52,371 nt of DNA from assembly GCA_030529085.1 (NCBI GenBank), contig JAUMXM010000010.1, forward strand, positions 1 through 52,371. Direction: 5' to 3'. Both the position numbers and the translations under genes were made by a program. The notes under the pieces were generated by a model, which had not been told where the DNA came from, did no database searches, and saw nothing but the letters and a program-made list of their open reading frames with translations. The DNA is from Rikenellaceae bacterium (GTDB taxonomy: Bacteria; Bacteroidota; Bacteroidia; Bacteroidales; Rikenellaceae). This document shows positions 8,763-17,795 of this stretch, in pieces (position 1 is the first letter of the stretch; each line of letters opens with the position of its first letter).

Positions 8763-10475
8763 TTACTGGCGTGCCTCCGAAATGTTGATCATAAAGTCGC
8801 CCATGCGCTCGATCTCGGAGATGATATCCATGTAGTAGACCGAACTCTGGTAGTCGACCTCGTTCTTCTCGATGCGCAGGATCTTCTCCTCGCGCAGCGT
8901 GTTGCGCATCTCGTTGATCTCGATCTCGCAATCTACGGCCATGCGCAGGTTCTCCTGCGTAAACTCCTTGACCGAGAGGTTGTCGATCATGATCTTGTAG
9001 GCTTTGTCGATCAGGTCAAGCATGCGGCCGATCTTCTCGATATTCTTATCCGTGAAGCTCTTGCCGTGGCTGTTGCGGCGCGAAAGGATGCGGCTGATAG
9101 CCTCGCCCGAATCGCCCAGCGACTCCAGCTCGCCAATGATCTTGTAGATGCGCTTGGTCTCGGTGCGGGTCTCCTCGCTCAGATTCTCCTGCGGCAGGGC
9201 ATTGAGGAAGGCGCTAATCTCATACTCGATGCGGTCGGCAATCTCCTCATACTTGACGAGCTTCTTGCGGTAGATCTCAAACTCCTCTTCCTTCTTGGCT
9301 TCTACGGCCGAGCGGATGTAGGCTAGACCCTGGTGCGAAATCTGGGCAAAGTGGATAATCTCCTTGCGAGCCTGCGCCAACGAGAGCTCTGCCGTGCCCA
9401 TGTGACCTGCGCTGATGAACTTGAGCTTCACCTTGTCCTCCTTCTCCTCGGGCTTCTGCTTGATGATGGCCGTCACCGTTCTGACGATCAGCGGCGTGAA
9501 GCCTACGAGCAGCAACGTGTTGAAGGTGTTGAAGAGGGTGTGGAGCATCGAAACACCGTAGAGGGCTGCGGTCGACTCGGTCGAGCCGCTCTCGATACCG
9601 GCCGAGTAGATGATCTCGGTGGGGTTGGGGTAGCCCATCCAACTGATAACCTGACCTACGAGCGAGAGGAAGGGGCTGAAGAATACCAATGCCCAGGTTA
9701 CGCCGAAGAGGTTGAAAATCGTGTGGGCAAGGGCGGCACGACGTGCGTTGGCATTACCAATCGAGGCTGCGATGTTGGCCGTGATCGTGGTGCCGATATT
9801 CTCACCCAATACCATGGCTGCGGCTGCCGAGAAGGGGATCCAGCCCATGCTGAGCATGATGAGCGTCAGAGCCATCGTAGCACTCGAGGACTGAAGTACG
9901 AGTGTCAGAATCGTACCAAAGAGCAGGAAGATCAGCACCGAGCCGAAGCCGTAGTCGGTCCACTGGGTGATGAATTGCAGCACTTCGGGTGTTGAGCGCA
10001 GATCGGGCGTCGACTCCTTCATCAGCGAAAGGCCGAGGAAGAGCAGCGAAAAACCGATAACACACTCGCTGATGTTGCGCATCTTCTCCTTCTTGGCCAT
10101 GCTCATGACGAAACCTACCGCCATCAGGGGTACGGCCAAAATGGAAATATCGGCCTTGAATCCAAGCACAGCAATAATCCACGCCGTGATGGTCGTACCG
10201 ATATTGGCACCCATGATAACGCCGACAGCCTGGGTCAGGGTCAAAAGTCCGGCGTTTACGAAGCCTACAACCATGACGGTCGTGGCGCTCGACGACTGGA
10301 TGATGGCCGTGATGCCCAAGCCCGTTGTGACACGCTTGAAGGGGTTCGAGGTCATCGCAGCCAGGAAACTGCGCAGGCGATTACCCGCCGCTTTCTGCAG
10401 GCCGGCACTCATCATGTTCATTCCGAAGAGGAACATGCCGAGCGCGCCCAAAAGTGTGAAAATCTGTAATAACAT
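8763..10475 (-). CDS. Na+/phosphate cotransporter family protein (NptA/PhoU-like)
   Basis: 570 residues. The N-terminal ~330 form the duplicated Na/Pi-cotransport membrane domain with the two diagnostic QSSSAT motifs (IIQSSSATTVMVVGF and VLQSSSATMALTL). The C-terminal ~200 residues form a PhoU-like helical cytoplasmic domain. Family members import inorganic phosphate with sodium, and the PhoU-like tail is thought to regulate this. It is transcribed alone from a consensus promoter and ends at the bidirectional hairpin. Confidence 0.92.
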   Translation of the reverse strand: MLLQIFTLLGALGMFLFGMNMMSAGLQKAAGNRLRSFLAAMTSNPFKRVTTGLGITAIIQSSSATTVMVVGFVNAGLLTLTQAVGVIMGANIGTTITAWIIAVLGFKADISILAVPLMAVGFVMSMAKKEKMRNISECVIGFSLLFLGLSLMKESTPDLRSTPEVLQFITQWTDYGFGSVLIFLLFGTILTLVLQSSSATMALTLIMLSMGWIPFSAAAAMVLGENIGTTITANIAASIGNANARRAALAHTIFNLFGVTWALVFFSPFLSLVGQVISWMGYPNPTEIIYSAGIESGSTESTAALYGVSMLHTLFNTFNTLLLVGFTPLIVRTVTAIIKQKPEEKEDKVKLKFISAGHMGTAELSLAQARKEIIHFAQISHQGLAYIRSAVEAKKEEEFEIYRKKLVKYEEIADRIEYEISAFLNALPQENLSEETRTETKRIYKIIGELESLGDSGEAISRILSRRNSHGKSFTDKNIEKIGRMLDLIDKAYKIMIDNLSVKEFTQENLRMAVDCEIEINEMRNTLREEKILRIEKNEVDYQSSVYYMDIISEIERMGDFMINISEARQ

Positions 10476-10523
10476 ACTTATTTGAATTAGTTAGTTTTCT
10501 CGATTTTTAACATTTTCGTGCAA

Positions 10524-10553
10524 CAAAATTATAGCTTAAATTTGCTTTTGCAA
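10524..10553 (-). promoter_or_regulatory. Promoter of the Na/Pi cotransporter gene
   Basis: On the minus strand, TTG (10551-10553), 19 nt, TAATTTTG (10524-10531), about 50 nt upstream of the start codon. Confidence 0.75.
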
Positions 10554-10612
10554 CCCATCCTGTTGAATTGTAATGATTTTGTAACTTTTCGGAAACCTTT
10601 TCTTAACATGTG

Positions 10613-11173
10613 TTAGGAAAGCGTATGTTCGGCAAGAATTTTTACACCTATTAATATAAGGATAATGCCGCCTGCTACCTCCGCCTTTGATTTGTATCGT
10701 GCCCCAAAATGGTGTCCGATGCGAATTCCGACCATCGAGAAGATGCAGGTGGTTAATCCGATGATGGCTGCCGACGATGCAATGTCGATGCCGAGAAATG
10801 CAAACGAAATGCCAACGGCCATGGCGTCGATCGAGGTGGCAACAGCCATAAGGAGCATTGTGCGTGTGGTAAAATCGTTGGTCGGGCACTCCTCCCGGTC
10901 GTCAGAGCAGGCCTCGCGGATCATTTTTGCGCCGATGAAGGCCAACAACAGAAAGGCTATCCAGTGGTCGAACGATGCCACGATTCCGGCGAAGGAGCTC
11001 GCTACGGCGTAACCGAGTAGTGGCATGAGAGCCTGAAATCCTCCAAACCAAAGCCCTACGGAGAGGGTGTGACGCGGCTTCAGGTGCTGCACCGAAAGTC
11101 CCTTGCCGATCGATACGGCAAAGGCGTCCATCGATAATCCGATGGCGATTAGGAGCAGCTCGGCAAAGGTCAT
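10613..11173 (-). CDS. mntP: Manganese efflux pump MntP
   Basis: 186 residues with six membrane helices arranged as an internal repeat. Both halves carry the family's Asp motif: GLSMDAFAVSIGKG near residue 13 and ATSIDAMAVGISFAF in the second half. A conserved pair of Gly/Asp-rich helices and a short polar loop (CSDDREECPTND) separate the halves. MntP exports Mn(II) and protects against manganese overload. No manganese riboswitch is apparent. The leader appears to be extremely short because a -7 box abuts the start codon. Confidence 0.9.
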   Translation of the reverse strand: MTFAELLLIAIGLSMDAFAVSIGKGLSVQHLKPRHTLSVGLWFGGFQALMPLLGYAVASSFAGIVASFDHWIAFLLLAFIGAKMIREACSDDREECPTNDFTTRTMLLMAVATSIDAMAVGISFAFLGIDIASSAAIIGLTTCIFSMVGIRIGHHFGARYKSKAEVAGGIILILIGVKILAEHTLS

Positions 11174-11177
11174 AGTG

Positions 11178-11185
11178 CAAAGATA
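11178..11185 (-). promoter_or_regulatory. -7 box abutting the mntP start codon
   Basis: TATCTTTG on the minus strand ends only 4 nt before the mntP ATG. If it is used, the mRNA would be nearly leaderless. No TTG is found at the usual -33 distance, so this is tentative. Confidence 0.45.
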
Positions 11186-11275
11186 ACTTTTTGGCGCAAA
11201 AAATCACTCTTTTTGCCCCTTAAAGTGACAAAAAATCTGTACTTTTATTCCCGAAAAACAATAAAACGGAAGAGG

Positions 11276-11743
11276 ATGGCCGAAGAATTGAAAATTACAG
11301 CCGGAACAAAGGAGGAGCAGTATGCGCAACTTTTGCCTCAGATTGAGCAGTTGCTGCAGGGTGAAGAGGATGAGGTGGCCCGTATGGCCAACCTTGTTGC
11401 CATGCTTCACCATACCTTCTCGTTTTTTTGGACGGGTTTCTATCGGGTGGTAGGCGAGCAGCTGATTTTAGGTCCCTTTCAGGGTCCCTTGGCCTGCATG
11501 CGCATTGGCTATGGGAGGGGTGTCTGTGGTACGGCCTGGAAGGAGCAACGAACGCTCGTGGTGCCCGATGTCGAGCTCTTTCCCGGGCATATTGCCTGCA
11601 GCTCTTTGTCGCGGAGCGAGATTGTGGTGCCGATCCTGCGCGAGGGGGTTGTGCAGGCTGTTCTGGATATTGACAGCAAGGAGTTGGCCGCCTTCGATGA
11701 GGTTGATCGTGTCTGGCTCGAACGAATCGTTGCAATACTTTGA
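11276..11743 (+). CDS. msrC: Free methionine-(R)-sulfoxide reductase (GAF-domain fRMsr)
   Basis: 155 residues forming a single GAF domain (FFWTGFYRV, LGPFQGPLACMRIGYGRGVCG). Three cysteines lie at 74, 84 and 108; their spacing (10 and 24) matches the catalytic cysteines of fRMsr enzymes such as E. coli YebR (84, 94, 118). The enzyme reduces free methionine-R-sulfoxide to methionine in the cytoplasm. Start ATG 11276 matches the family N-terminus; an in-frame ATG at 11213 would add 21 basic residues without support. It has its own terminator and is not in an operon. Confidence 0.92.
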   Translation: MAEELKITAGTKEEQYAQLLPQIEQLLQGEEDEVARMANLVAMLHHTFSFFWTGFYRVVGEQLILGPFQGPLACMRIGYGRGVCGTAWKEQRTLVVPDVELFPGHIACSSLSRSEIVVPILREGVVQAVLDIDSKELAAFDEVDRVWLERIVAIL

Positions 11744-11748
11744 AAATA

Positions 11749-11774
11749 AAAGAGGTGCCAATTGGCACCTCTTT
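11749..11774. terminator. Bidirectional terminator
   Basis: A 26-nt perfect palindrome (AAAGAGGTGCCAA and complement), T-rich on both strands, between the convergent msrC and dehydrogenase genes. Confidence 0.85.
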
Positions 11775-11776
11775 CT

Positions 11777-12703
11777 TTACTTGATGGATTTTATGTTCTC
11801 GGCAATCCCTGCTACGAGGCGTGCTCGTGCTTCGGCCGAGGCCCATGCAGTATGGGGTGTGAGCGAAATGCGTTCCGGCTCCTTGATGCGCAGCAGGGGC
11901 GATGTTGCAGGCAGTGGTTCTTGGCAGTAGACGTCCAATCCGGCGCCGGCAATCTCTCCACGGTTGAGCGCTTCTGCAAGTGCCGCTTCATCGACAATGC
12001 CGCCGCGACCGGCATTGAGCAGAATGGCCGAGGGCCTCATCTGCTGCAGCTCCTTCGCGGCAATCAAACCGGCGGTGCGCTCGTTGAGTGGTGCGTGGAT
12101 CGAAACCACATCCGAAGTCGATAGCAGCTCCTCCAATGAAACGGCGCGGAAATGGTCATCGTGCGGACGTCCCGAGGTGGCGTAGTAGACCACCTCCATG
12201 CCGAAGGCTTCTGATAGTTCGGCTACACGGCGGCCAATCGTACCCAGGCCGATGATACCCATGCGTTTGCCGTTTAGCTCCCAAAACGAGCGCCCCATAT
12301 CGGTAAAGAGGCTGCCTTGGCTATATTCGCCACTCTTGACGCGTTGGTCGAAATAGGGGAGTCGTCCGACGAGGGTCAACAGGTGGGCAAAGGTGGTTTG
12401 CACAACACTCTCGGTCGAGTAGCCCGCTACATTTTTGACTTCAATACCTCGCTCGCGCGCCGCCTCCAGATCGACGTTATTCATTCCCGTGGCCGCAATG
12501 CAGATCAACTTCAGGTGGGGCGCAGCCTCCATTTCGGGGCGGAAGATGCGCACCTTGTTGGTGATGATCACCTCGGCATCGGCTATGCGCGCAACGCACG
12601 CTTCGGGTGAAGTGGTGTCATAGCAGACCAATTCACCCAATGCCTCAATGGGTTTTAGCGATGCGTCACCCAGCGAAGCACGGTCCAGAAAGACGATCTT
12701 CAT
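11777..12703 (-). CDS. D-2-hydroxyacid dehydrogenase (NAD-dependent)
   Basis: 308 residues. It has the Rossmann motif GIIGLGTIGRRVAELSEAFG in the middle and the catalytic triad of the family: Arg in LNAGRGGIVDEAAL, Glu in DVYCQEPLP and His in LTPHTAWAS. Relatives reduce glyoxylate, hydroxypyruvate or other 2-keto acids. It starts 3 bp after the AraC-type regulator on the same strand, so it should share that transcript. This suggests, without proving, a link to rhamnose metabolism, for example handling 2-hydroxy or keto acids derived from lactaldehyde. Substrate not determined. Confidence 0.88.
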   Translation of the reverse strand: MKIVFLDRASLGDASLKPIEALGELVCYDTTSPEACVARIADAEVIITNKVRIFRPEMEAAPHLKLICIAATGMNNVDLEAARERGIEVKNVAGYSTESVVQTTFAHLLTLVGRLPYFDQRVKSGEYSQGSLFTDMGRSFWELNGKRMGIIGLGTIGRRVAELSEAFGMEVVYYATSGRPHDDHFRAVSLEELLSTSDVVSIHAPLNERTAGLIAAKELQQMRPSAILLNAGRGGIVDEAALAEALNRGEIAGAGLDVYCQEPLPATSPLLRIKEPERISLTPHTAWASAEARARLVAGIAENIKSIK

Positions 12704-12706
12704 TTT

Positions 12707-13606
12707 TTAGCGATTCGGCTTGTGCAGAATGCCGTGCTGGGCGCGGAAATCCGAAGCGGTGATCTTCATGTGCTGTTTGAAGAAGCAGCAGAAACGGCTC
12801 ACCGATTCGAAGCCCGTCTCGTAGGCGATCTCCGAAATGTTCTTGGTCGACGTGGTGAGTAGCTCCTTGGCCAGGTTCAGCTTGAGTTGCTGCTGGTAGC
12901 TCGACATCGAGACTCCGGTGATCTGCTTGAAGAGGCTGCGAAGCAGCGAGTAACTCATGCTCAGGCGGGCTGCGATGTCGGCCGGCGAGAGGTGGGTGTT
13001 GATGTTCTCACGAAGCAGCATCTGCGCCTGGTTGATCTTGTCGGTGTTTTTGTTGCCTCGATTCGAGAAGTTTACGTGCTCGTAATATACACGACCAAGC
13101 AGGTAGGAGATAACGCCTGCAATGGCCTGTTGTGAACCGCGTACGCCGCTGTCCGAGTAGGAGATGATCTTGTGGTAGAGGGTGACAAGCGATTCGCGCA
13201 CACCTACACGCAACAACGGATCCTCTTTCGAGAAGTAGTTGCTGATAATCGTCTCGGCATGTGCACCGCGGAATCCGACCCACATTTCACGCCAGCCCGT
13301 TTCGATGTTGGGGTAGTAGAAGTGACGCTCACCCGGGGTGATCAGGATGACCGTACCTGCCTCGACGGGACGCAACGAGCATGAGTCGGATTGAAAGAAT
13401 CCGCTACCTTCGGTAACGTACACCAATTGATACTCATCCAAGATGCGACCCTGATTCGTGAAGTTGTAGTCGGTGGGGTGGTCCGATATTGGATACTGCT
13501 CATGAGGGCTCACATTCTGATAGCCGACCGTAGTGCAGATTACGCCCCACATCTCGTCGTTCTCGGAGGAGGAAAGGTATTTAAGAAAATCACTCTGGTG
13601 TGTCAT
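12707..13606 (-). CDS. rhaR: AraC-family regulator, probable rhamnose activator
   Basis: 299 residues. The N-terminal half is an AraC-type cupin sensor (YQLVYVTEGSGFFQSD, then VILITPGERHFYYPN). The C-terminal ~100 residues hold two HTH motifs (LSPADIAARLSMSYSLLRSLFKQITG and ISEIAYETGFESVSRFCCFFKQHM). It is divergent from the rhamnose operon across a 274-bp region, as for RhaR of B. thetaiotaomicron, so activation by L-rhamnose is the natural assignment. The name is by context and family, not by a specific binding motif. Confidence 0.85.
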   Translation of the reverse strand: MTHQSDFLKYLSSSENDEMWGVICTTVGYQNVSPHEQYPISDHPTDYNFTNQGRILDEYQLVYVTEGSGFFQSDSCSLRPVEAGTVILITPGERHFYYPNIETGWREMWVGFRGAHAETIISNYFSKEDPLLRVGVRESLVTLYHKIISYSDSGVRGSQQAIAGVISYLLGRVYYEHVNFSNRGNKNTDKINQAQMLLRENINTHLSPADIAARLSMSYSLLRSLFKQITGVSMSSYQQQLKLNLAKELLTTSTKNISEIAYETGFESVSRFCCFFKQHMKITASDFRAQHGILHKPNR

Positions 13607-13695
13607 GGGAGTCTGTTTTAAAAATTTATTTTGTTTGGCAAAAATAATAATAATTTATAAAATTACTACTAGTTTTTTATACATTTGACACCCGA

Positions 13696-13862
13696 TTTTT
13701 GTCATTTCACCCCTCCTTGCTGTTTGCGACACCTTGTGTTGGCAGGAATTGTAATTGTTTTGTCAAAAATATAAAGTCTTATCCTCCTTTTATTGCTAAA
13801 TTTGTTAATGCATTGTGCCCGTATAATAATGTACGTGCGTGCGTATGCGTTTTTTGTCATTT
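13696..13862 (+). promoter_or_regulatory. Rhamnose operon control region with repeated TTTTGTCA motif
   Basis: The 12-mer TTTTTGTCATTT occurs twice (13696-13707 and 13851-13862), and the core TTTTGTCA occurs again at 13758-13765. A -7 box TAAATTTG (13797-13804) lies between them, but no TTG is at the -33 distance, as expected for an activator-dependent promoter. The repeats are candidate sites for the divergent AraC-type regulator; one of them lies downstream of the putative transcription start. Confidence 0.45.
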
Positions 13863-13880
13863 ACCGACCTAAATATAATT

Positions 13881-15305
13881 ATGAACAAACAACATTTCGT
13901 GGCGGTCGATCTGGGTGCAACCAGCGGTCGCGTGATCTTGGCTACTCTCGACGACGAGAAGCTCGATTTGGAGGTGCTTCATCGTTTTCCCAACCGCTTG
14001 ATCGAGGTTGGAGGTAAGTATTTTTGGAACATCTTTGCCCTCTATGAGGATATTTTGCAGGGTTTGACCGAGGCCGGCAAGCGTAAGGTCGAGGTGCGCT
14101 CGATCGGTATCGACACCTGGGGTGTCGATTTTGTGGCCGTTGCTGAGGATGGTACGCTCTGCGGTCTGCCGCGTGCCTACCGCGACCCCTACACGAACGG
14201 TATCCCCGAGGAGTACTTCGAGAAGTGCTCGCGCAAGGAGGTCTACGAGCGTACGGGTATCCAGATTATGAACTTCAACTCGCTCTTCCAGCTCTATGCC
14301 CAGCATAAGGAGCAGTCGTCGGCTCTCAAGGCTGCCGATCAGATCCTCTTCATGCCCGACGCCCTGTCCTATCTCTTGACGGGCGAGAAGGTGTGCGAGT
14401 ATACGATTCTCTCGACTTCGCAGTTTATGAATCCCCGCACGAAGCAGGTGGATGAGAAACTCCTGGAGGTAGCCGGCGTGGATAAGGCTCGCTTCCCCGA
14501 GGTGGTGATGCCGGGTCACAAGATCGGCACGCTGACCGAGTCGATTGCCAAGGCTACTGGCTTGGGAGCTGTTCCTGTTGTTGCCGTTGCAGGCCACGAT
14601 ACGGGTTCGGCTGTAGCGGCTGTTCCGGCCGAGGATGAGGGCTTCGCCTACCTCTCGTCGGGCACCTGGTCGCTGATGGGTGTCGAGCTTAAGGAGCCGG
14701 AGATCACCGAGGAGTCCTATGCGATGAACTTCACGAACGAGGGTGGTGTCGATGGTACGACCCGCTTCCTGAAGAACATTACCGGTATGTGGCTCCTGGA
14801 GCAGTGCCGCGCAACGTGGAAGAAGCAGGGTAAGGATTACTCCTATCCCGAGATTATGCAGATGATGAAGACCACCTCGCCTTCGGTCGATCTGCTCGAT
14901 CCCGATGCTGCCGAGTTCGCTGCCCCGACCAATATGCCCGAGGCAATCAAGGCCTACTGCGAGAAGAATGGCAAGGCCGTGCCGCAGGACGATGCACAGA
15001 TGATCCGCTTGATCTTCGATTCGCTGGCTGCCAAGTATGCCGACGTGCTGGGTAAGCTGCAGCAGGTGTCGCCCTTTACGATCAAGACCCTCCACGTAAT
15101 CGGTGGTGGTGCACAGAACGATCTGCTGAACCAGATGACGGCCGATGCGTGCGGTATTCCCGTTGTGGCAGGCCCCTCGGAGGCTACGGCCCTGGGTAAT
15201 GTGATGGTGCAGGCGCGTGCTGCGGGTCTTGTAGGCTCGCTGCAGGAGATGCGCAGCTATATCCGTCGCTCGATCGAGACCAAAACTTTTACCCCGAACA
15301 AATAA
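13881..15305 (+). CDS. rhaB: Rhamnulokinase (FGGY family)
   Basis: 474 residues. It begins with the FGGY phosphate-binding loop (VAVDLGATSGRVILATL) and has the rhamnulokinase-type AGHDTGSAVAAVPA and SSGTWSLMGVE segments and the C-terminal IGGGAQNDLLNQMTADA adenosine motif. It phosphorylates L-rhamnulose to rhamnulose 1-phosphate. The start at 13881 aligns with the family; an in-frame upstream ATG (13839) adds 14 residues that overlap a repeat motif. It is the first gene of the operon, the position of rhaK in B. thetaiotaomicron. Confidence 0.93.
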   Translation: MNKQHFVAVDLGATSGRVILATLDDEKLDLEVLHRFPNRLIEVGGKYFWNIFALYEDILQGLTEAGKRKVEVRSIGIDTWGVDFVAVAEDGTLCGLPRAYRDPYTNGIPEEYFEKCSRKEVYERTGIQIMNFNSLFQLYAQHKEQSSALKAADQILFMPDALSYLLTGEKVCEYTILSTSQFMNPRTKQVDEKLLEVAGVDKARFPEVVMPGHKIGTLTESIAKATGLGAVPVVAVAGHDTGSAVAAVPAEDEGFAYLSSGTWSLMGVELKEPEITEESYAMNFTNEGGVDGTTRFLKNITGMWLLEQCRATWKKQGKDYSYPEIMQMMKTTSPSVDLLDPDAAEFAAPTNMPEAIKAYCEKNGKAVPQDDAQMIRLIFDSLAAKYADVLGKLQQVSPFTIKTLHVIGGGAQNDLLNQMTADACGIPVVAGPSEATALGNVMVQARAAGLVGSLQEMRSYIRRSIETKTFTPNK

Positions 15306-15334
15306 TTTTTAACCAATAACACATAAATTGACCT

Positions 15335-16588
15335 ATGAAAACAGAACTGATTCAAAAGGCTTACGAAGTAGCCAAGGAGCGTTACGCTGCTATCGGCATC
15401 GATACGGATGCTGCACTCGAGAAACTGCAAAAGATTTCGCTGTCGCTGCACTGCTGGCAGGCTGACGACGTGGTTGGCTTTGAGCCGAAGGCCGGCTCGC
15501 TGACGGGCGGTATCCAGGCTACGGGTAACTATCCCGGTCGTGCTCGCAACATCGACGAGCTGCGCCAGGATGTGCTGAAGGCCGCTTCGCTGATCCCCGG
15601 TAAGCACCGCCTGAACCTCCACGAGATCTATGGCGACTTCGGTGATAAGTTTGTTGATCGCAATGAGGTGGAGCCCTGCCACTTCCAGAGCTGGATCGAT
15701 TGGGCGAAGGCCAACGATATGAAGCTCGACTTCAACTCGACGTCGTTCTCGCACCCCAAGTCGGGTGATCTGTCGCTCTCGAACCCCAACCCCGAGATCC
15801 GCAACTTCTGGATCGAGCACACGAAGCGCTGCCGCGCCGTTGCCGAGGCTATGGGTGTTGCTCAGAACGACCCCTGTATCATGAACGTATGGGTACACGA
15901 CGGTTCGAAGGACCTCACGGTAAATCGTATGTACTACCGCGAGCTGCTGAAGGATTCGCTGGATCAGATCTTCGCTACCGAGTATAAGAACATGAAGGAT
16001 TGCATCGAGTCGAAGGTGTTCGGTATCGGTCTGGAGAGCTACACGGTAGGTTCGAACGACTTCTACATCGGCTACGGTGCTTCGCGCGGTAAGATGGTAA
16101 CGCTCGATACGGGCCACTTCCATCCGACGGAGAGCATCGCCGACAAGATTTCGTCGCTGCTGCTCTACACCCCTGAGGTGATGCTGCACGTTTCGCGCCC
16201 CGTACGTTGGGACTCGGACCACGTGACGATTATCAACGACGAGACGCTGGAGCTCTGCAAGGAGATTACGCGTTGCGATGCGCTGGATAAGGTACACATC
16301 GGTCTCGATTACTTCGATGCTTCGATCAACCGCATCGGTGCTTACGTTGTAGGTTCGCGCGCTACGCAGAAGTGTATGTTGCAGGCCCTCTTGGAGCCCA
16401 TCGCAACGCTGCGTGAGTACGAGGCTGCCGGTAAGGGCTTCGAGCGTCTGGCTCTCTTGGAGGAGTGCAAGTCGCTGCCTTGGACCGCTGTTTGGGATAT
16501 GTTCTGCTTGAAGAACGATGTACCCGTAGGTGAGGAGTTTATCGCCGATGTACAGAAGTACGAGCAGGAGGTAACCTCGAAGCGTTAA
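15335..16588 (+). CDS. rhaA: L-rhamnose isomerase
   Basis: 417 residues, the normal length. The sequence is typical: LSLHCWQADDVVGFE near the N-terminus, KLDFNSTSFSHPKSGDLSLSNP, and the metal-site stretch GLDYFDASINRIGAYVVGSRA in the C-terminal third. It converts L-rhamnose to L-rhamnulose. It lies 29 bp after the kinase. In Bacteroides the same gene is called rhaI. Confidence 0.95.
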   Translation: MKTELIQKAYEVAKERYAAIGIDTDAALEKLQKISLSLHCWQADDVVGFEPKAGSLTGGIQATGNYPGRARNIDELRQDVLKAASLIPGKHRLNLHEIYGDFGDKFVDRNEVEPCHFQSWIDWAKANDMKLDFNSTSFSHPKSGDLSLSNPNPEIRNFWIEHTKRCRAVAEAMGVAQNDPCIMNVWVHDGSKDLTVNRMYYRELLKDSLDQIFATEYKNMKDCIESKVFGIGLESYTVGSNDFYIGYGASRGKMVTLDTGHFHPTESIADKISSLLLYTPEVMLHVSRPVRWDSDHVTIINDETLELCKEITRCDALDKVHIGLDYFDASINRIGAYVVGSRATQKCMLQALLEPIATLREYEAAGKGFERLALLEECKSLPWTAVWDMFCLKNDVPVGEEFIADVQKYEQEVTSKR

Positions 16589-16628
16589 TCCCGATTCATT
16601 GCGTTTTTAACCTAAAAGAACAAAGATT

Positions 16629-17783
16629 ATGTATCGTATAGTTTTGAACGAGACCTCTTACTACGGTGCCGGTTGCCGCTCGGTGATTGCCGACGAGGTG
16701 AAGAAGCGTGGTTTTAAGAAGGTGATGCTCATCACGGATAAGGACCTGGTGAAGTTTGGCGTAGCTGCCAAGGTGGAGGAGGTGCTCAAGGGTGCCGACA
16801 TTCCCTACGAGATCTTCTCGGACATCAAGCCCAACCCGACGATTAAGAATGTACTCGACGCGCTGGCCGCATTCCAGGCTTCGGGTGCCGACTGCATCGT
16901 GGCGCTGGGTGGTGGTTCGTCGATCGACACGGCTAAGGCTGTGGGTGTGATCAACAACAACCCCGAGTTTGCCGACGTACGCTCGCTGGAGGGTGTAGCC
17001 CCCACGAAGAATCGCGCCGTTCCCACCTTTGCACTCCCCACGACGGCCGGTACGGCTGCCGAGGTGACGATCAACTACGTGATCACCGACGAGGAGAATA
17101 AGAAGAAGATGGTTTGCGTCGATCCGAACGATATTCCGATGTGCTCGGTTATCGACTGCGAGCTGATGATGTCGATGCCCAAGGGTCTGACGGCCGCTAC
17201 GGGTATGGATGCCCTGACGCACGCTATCGAGAGCTACATCACGCCGGGTGCCTGGACGATGAGCGATATGTTCGAGGAGAAGGCCATCGAGCTGATCCAC
17301 GAGCACCTCTACAACGCTGTTCAGAACGGTCAGGATGTGGTTGCCCGCGAGGGTATGGCCAACGCGCAGTATATCGCCGGTATGGGCTTCTCGAACGTAG
17401 GTCTGGGTATCGTGCACTCGATGGCTCACCCGCTGGGTGCCTTCTACGACACGCCGCACGGTGTGGCTAACGCACTGCTGCTGCCCTACGTGATGGAGTA
17501 CAACGCCGAGTCGCCTGCCAAGCCCAAGTACCTCGGCATTGCCAAGGCGATGGGTGTCGATACGACGGGTATGAGCGTCGAGGAGGGTGTAAAGGCCGCT
17601 ATCGAGGCTGTGAAGGCTCTTTCGGTAAGCATCAACATCCCGCAGCGCCTGTCGGAGATTGGTGTGAAGAAGGAGGATCTGCACGACCTGGCTGTTGCCG
17701 CCTTCAACGATGTCTGCACGGGTGGTAACCCCCGTCCGACGTCGGTCGAGGAGATCGAGGCCATCTATAACATCGCCTACTAA
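16629..17783 (+). CDS. fucO: Lactaldehyde reductase (iron-containing alcohol dehydrogenase)
   Basis: 384 residues. The NAD-binding motif ALGGGSSIDTAKAVG is in the first third, and the Fe-ligand region follows: MDALTHAIESY (Asp, His), GIVHSMAHPLGAFYDTPHGVANALLLP (two His). It reduces L-lactaldehyde, the product of the aldolase, to L-1,2-propanediol and regenerates NAD+ under anaerobic conditions. It corresponds to rhaO of the Bacteroides rhamnose operon and sits between isomerase and symporter. Confidence 0.93.
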   Translation: MYRIVLNETSYYGAGCRSVIADEVKKRGFKKVMLITDKDLVKFGVAAKVEEVLKGADIPYEIFSDIKPNPTIKNVLDALAAFQASGADCIVALGGGSSIDTAKAVGVINNNPEFADVRSLEGVAPTKNRAVPTFALPTTAGTAAEVTINYVITDEENKKKMVCVDPNDIPMCSVIDCELMMSMPKGLTAATGMDALTHAIESYITPGAWTMSDMFEEKAIELIHEHLYNAVQNGQDVVAREGMANAQYIAGMGFSNVGLGIVHSMAHPLGAFYDTPHGVANALLLPYVMEYNAESPAKPKYLGIAKAMGVDTTGMSVEEGVKAAIEAVKALSVSINIPQRLSEIGVKKEDLHDLAVAAFNDVCTGGNPRPTSVEEIEAIYNIAY

Positions 17784-17795
17784 TAGCCCTCTAAG

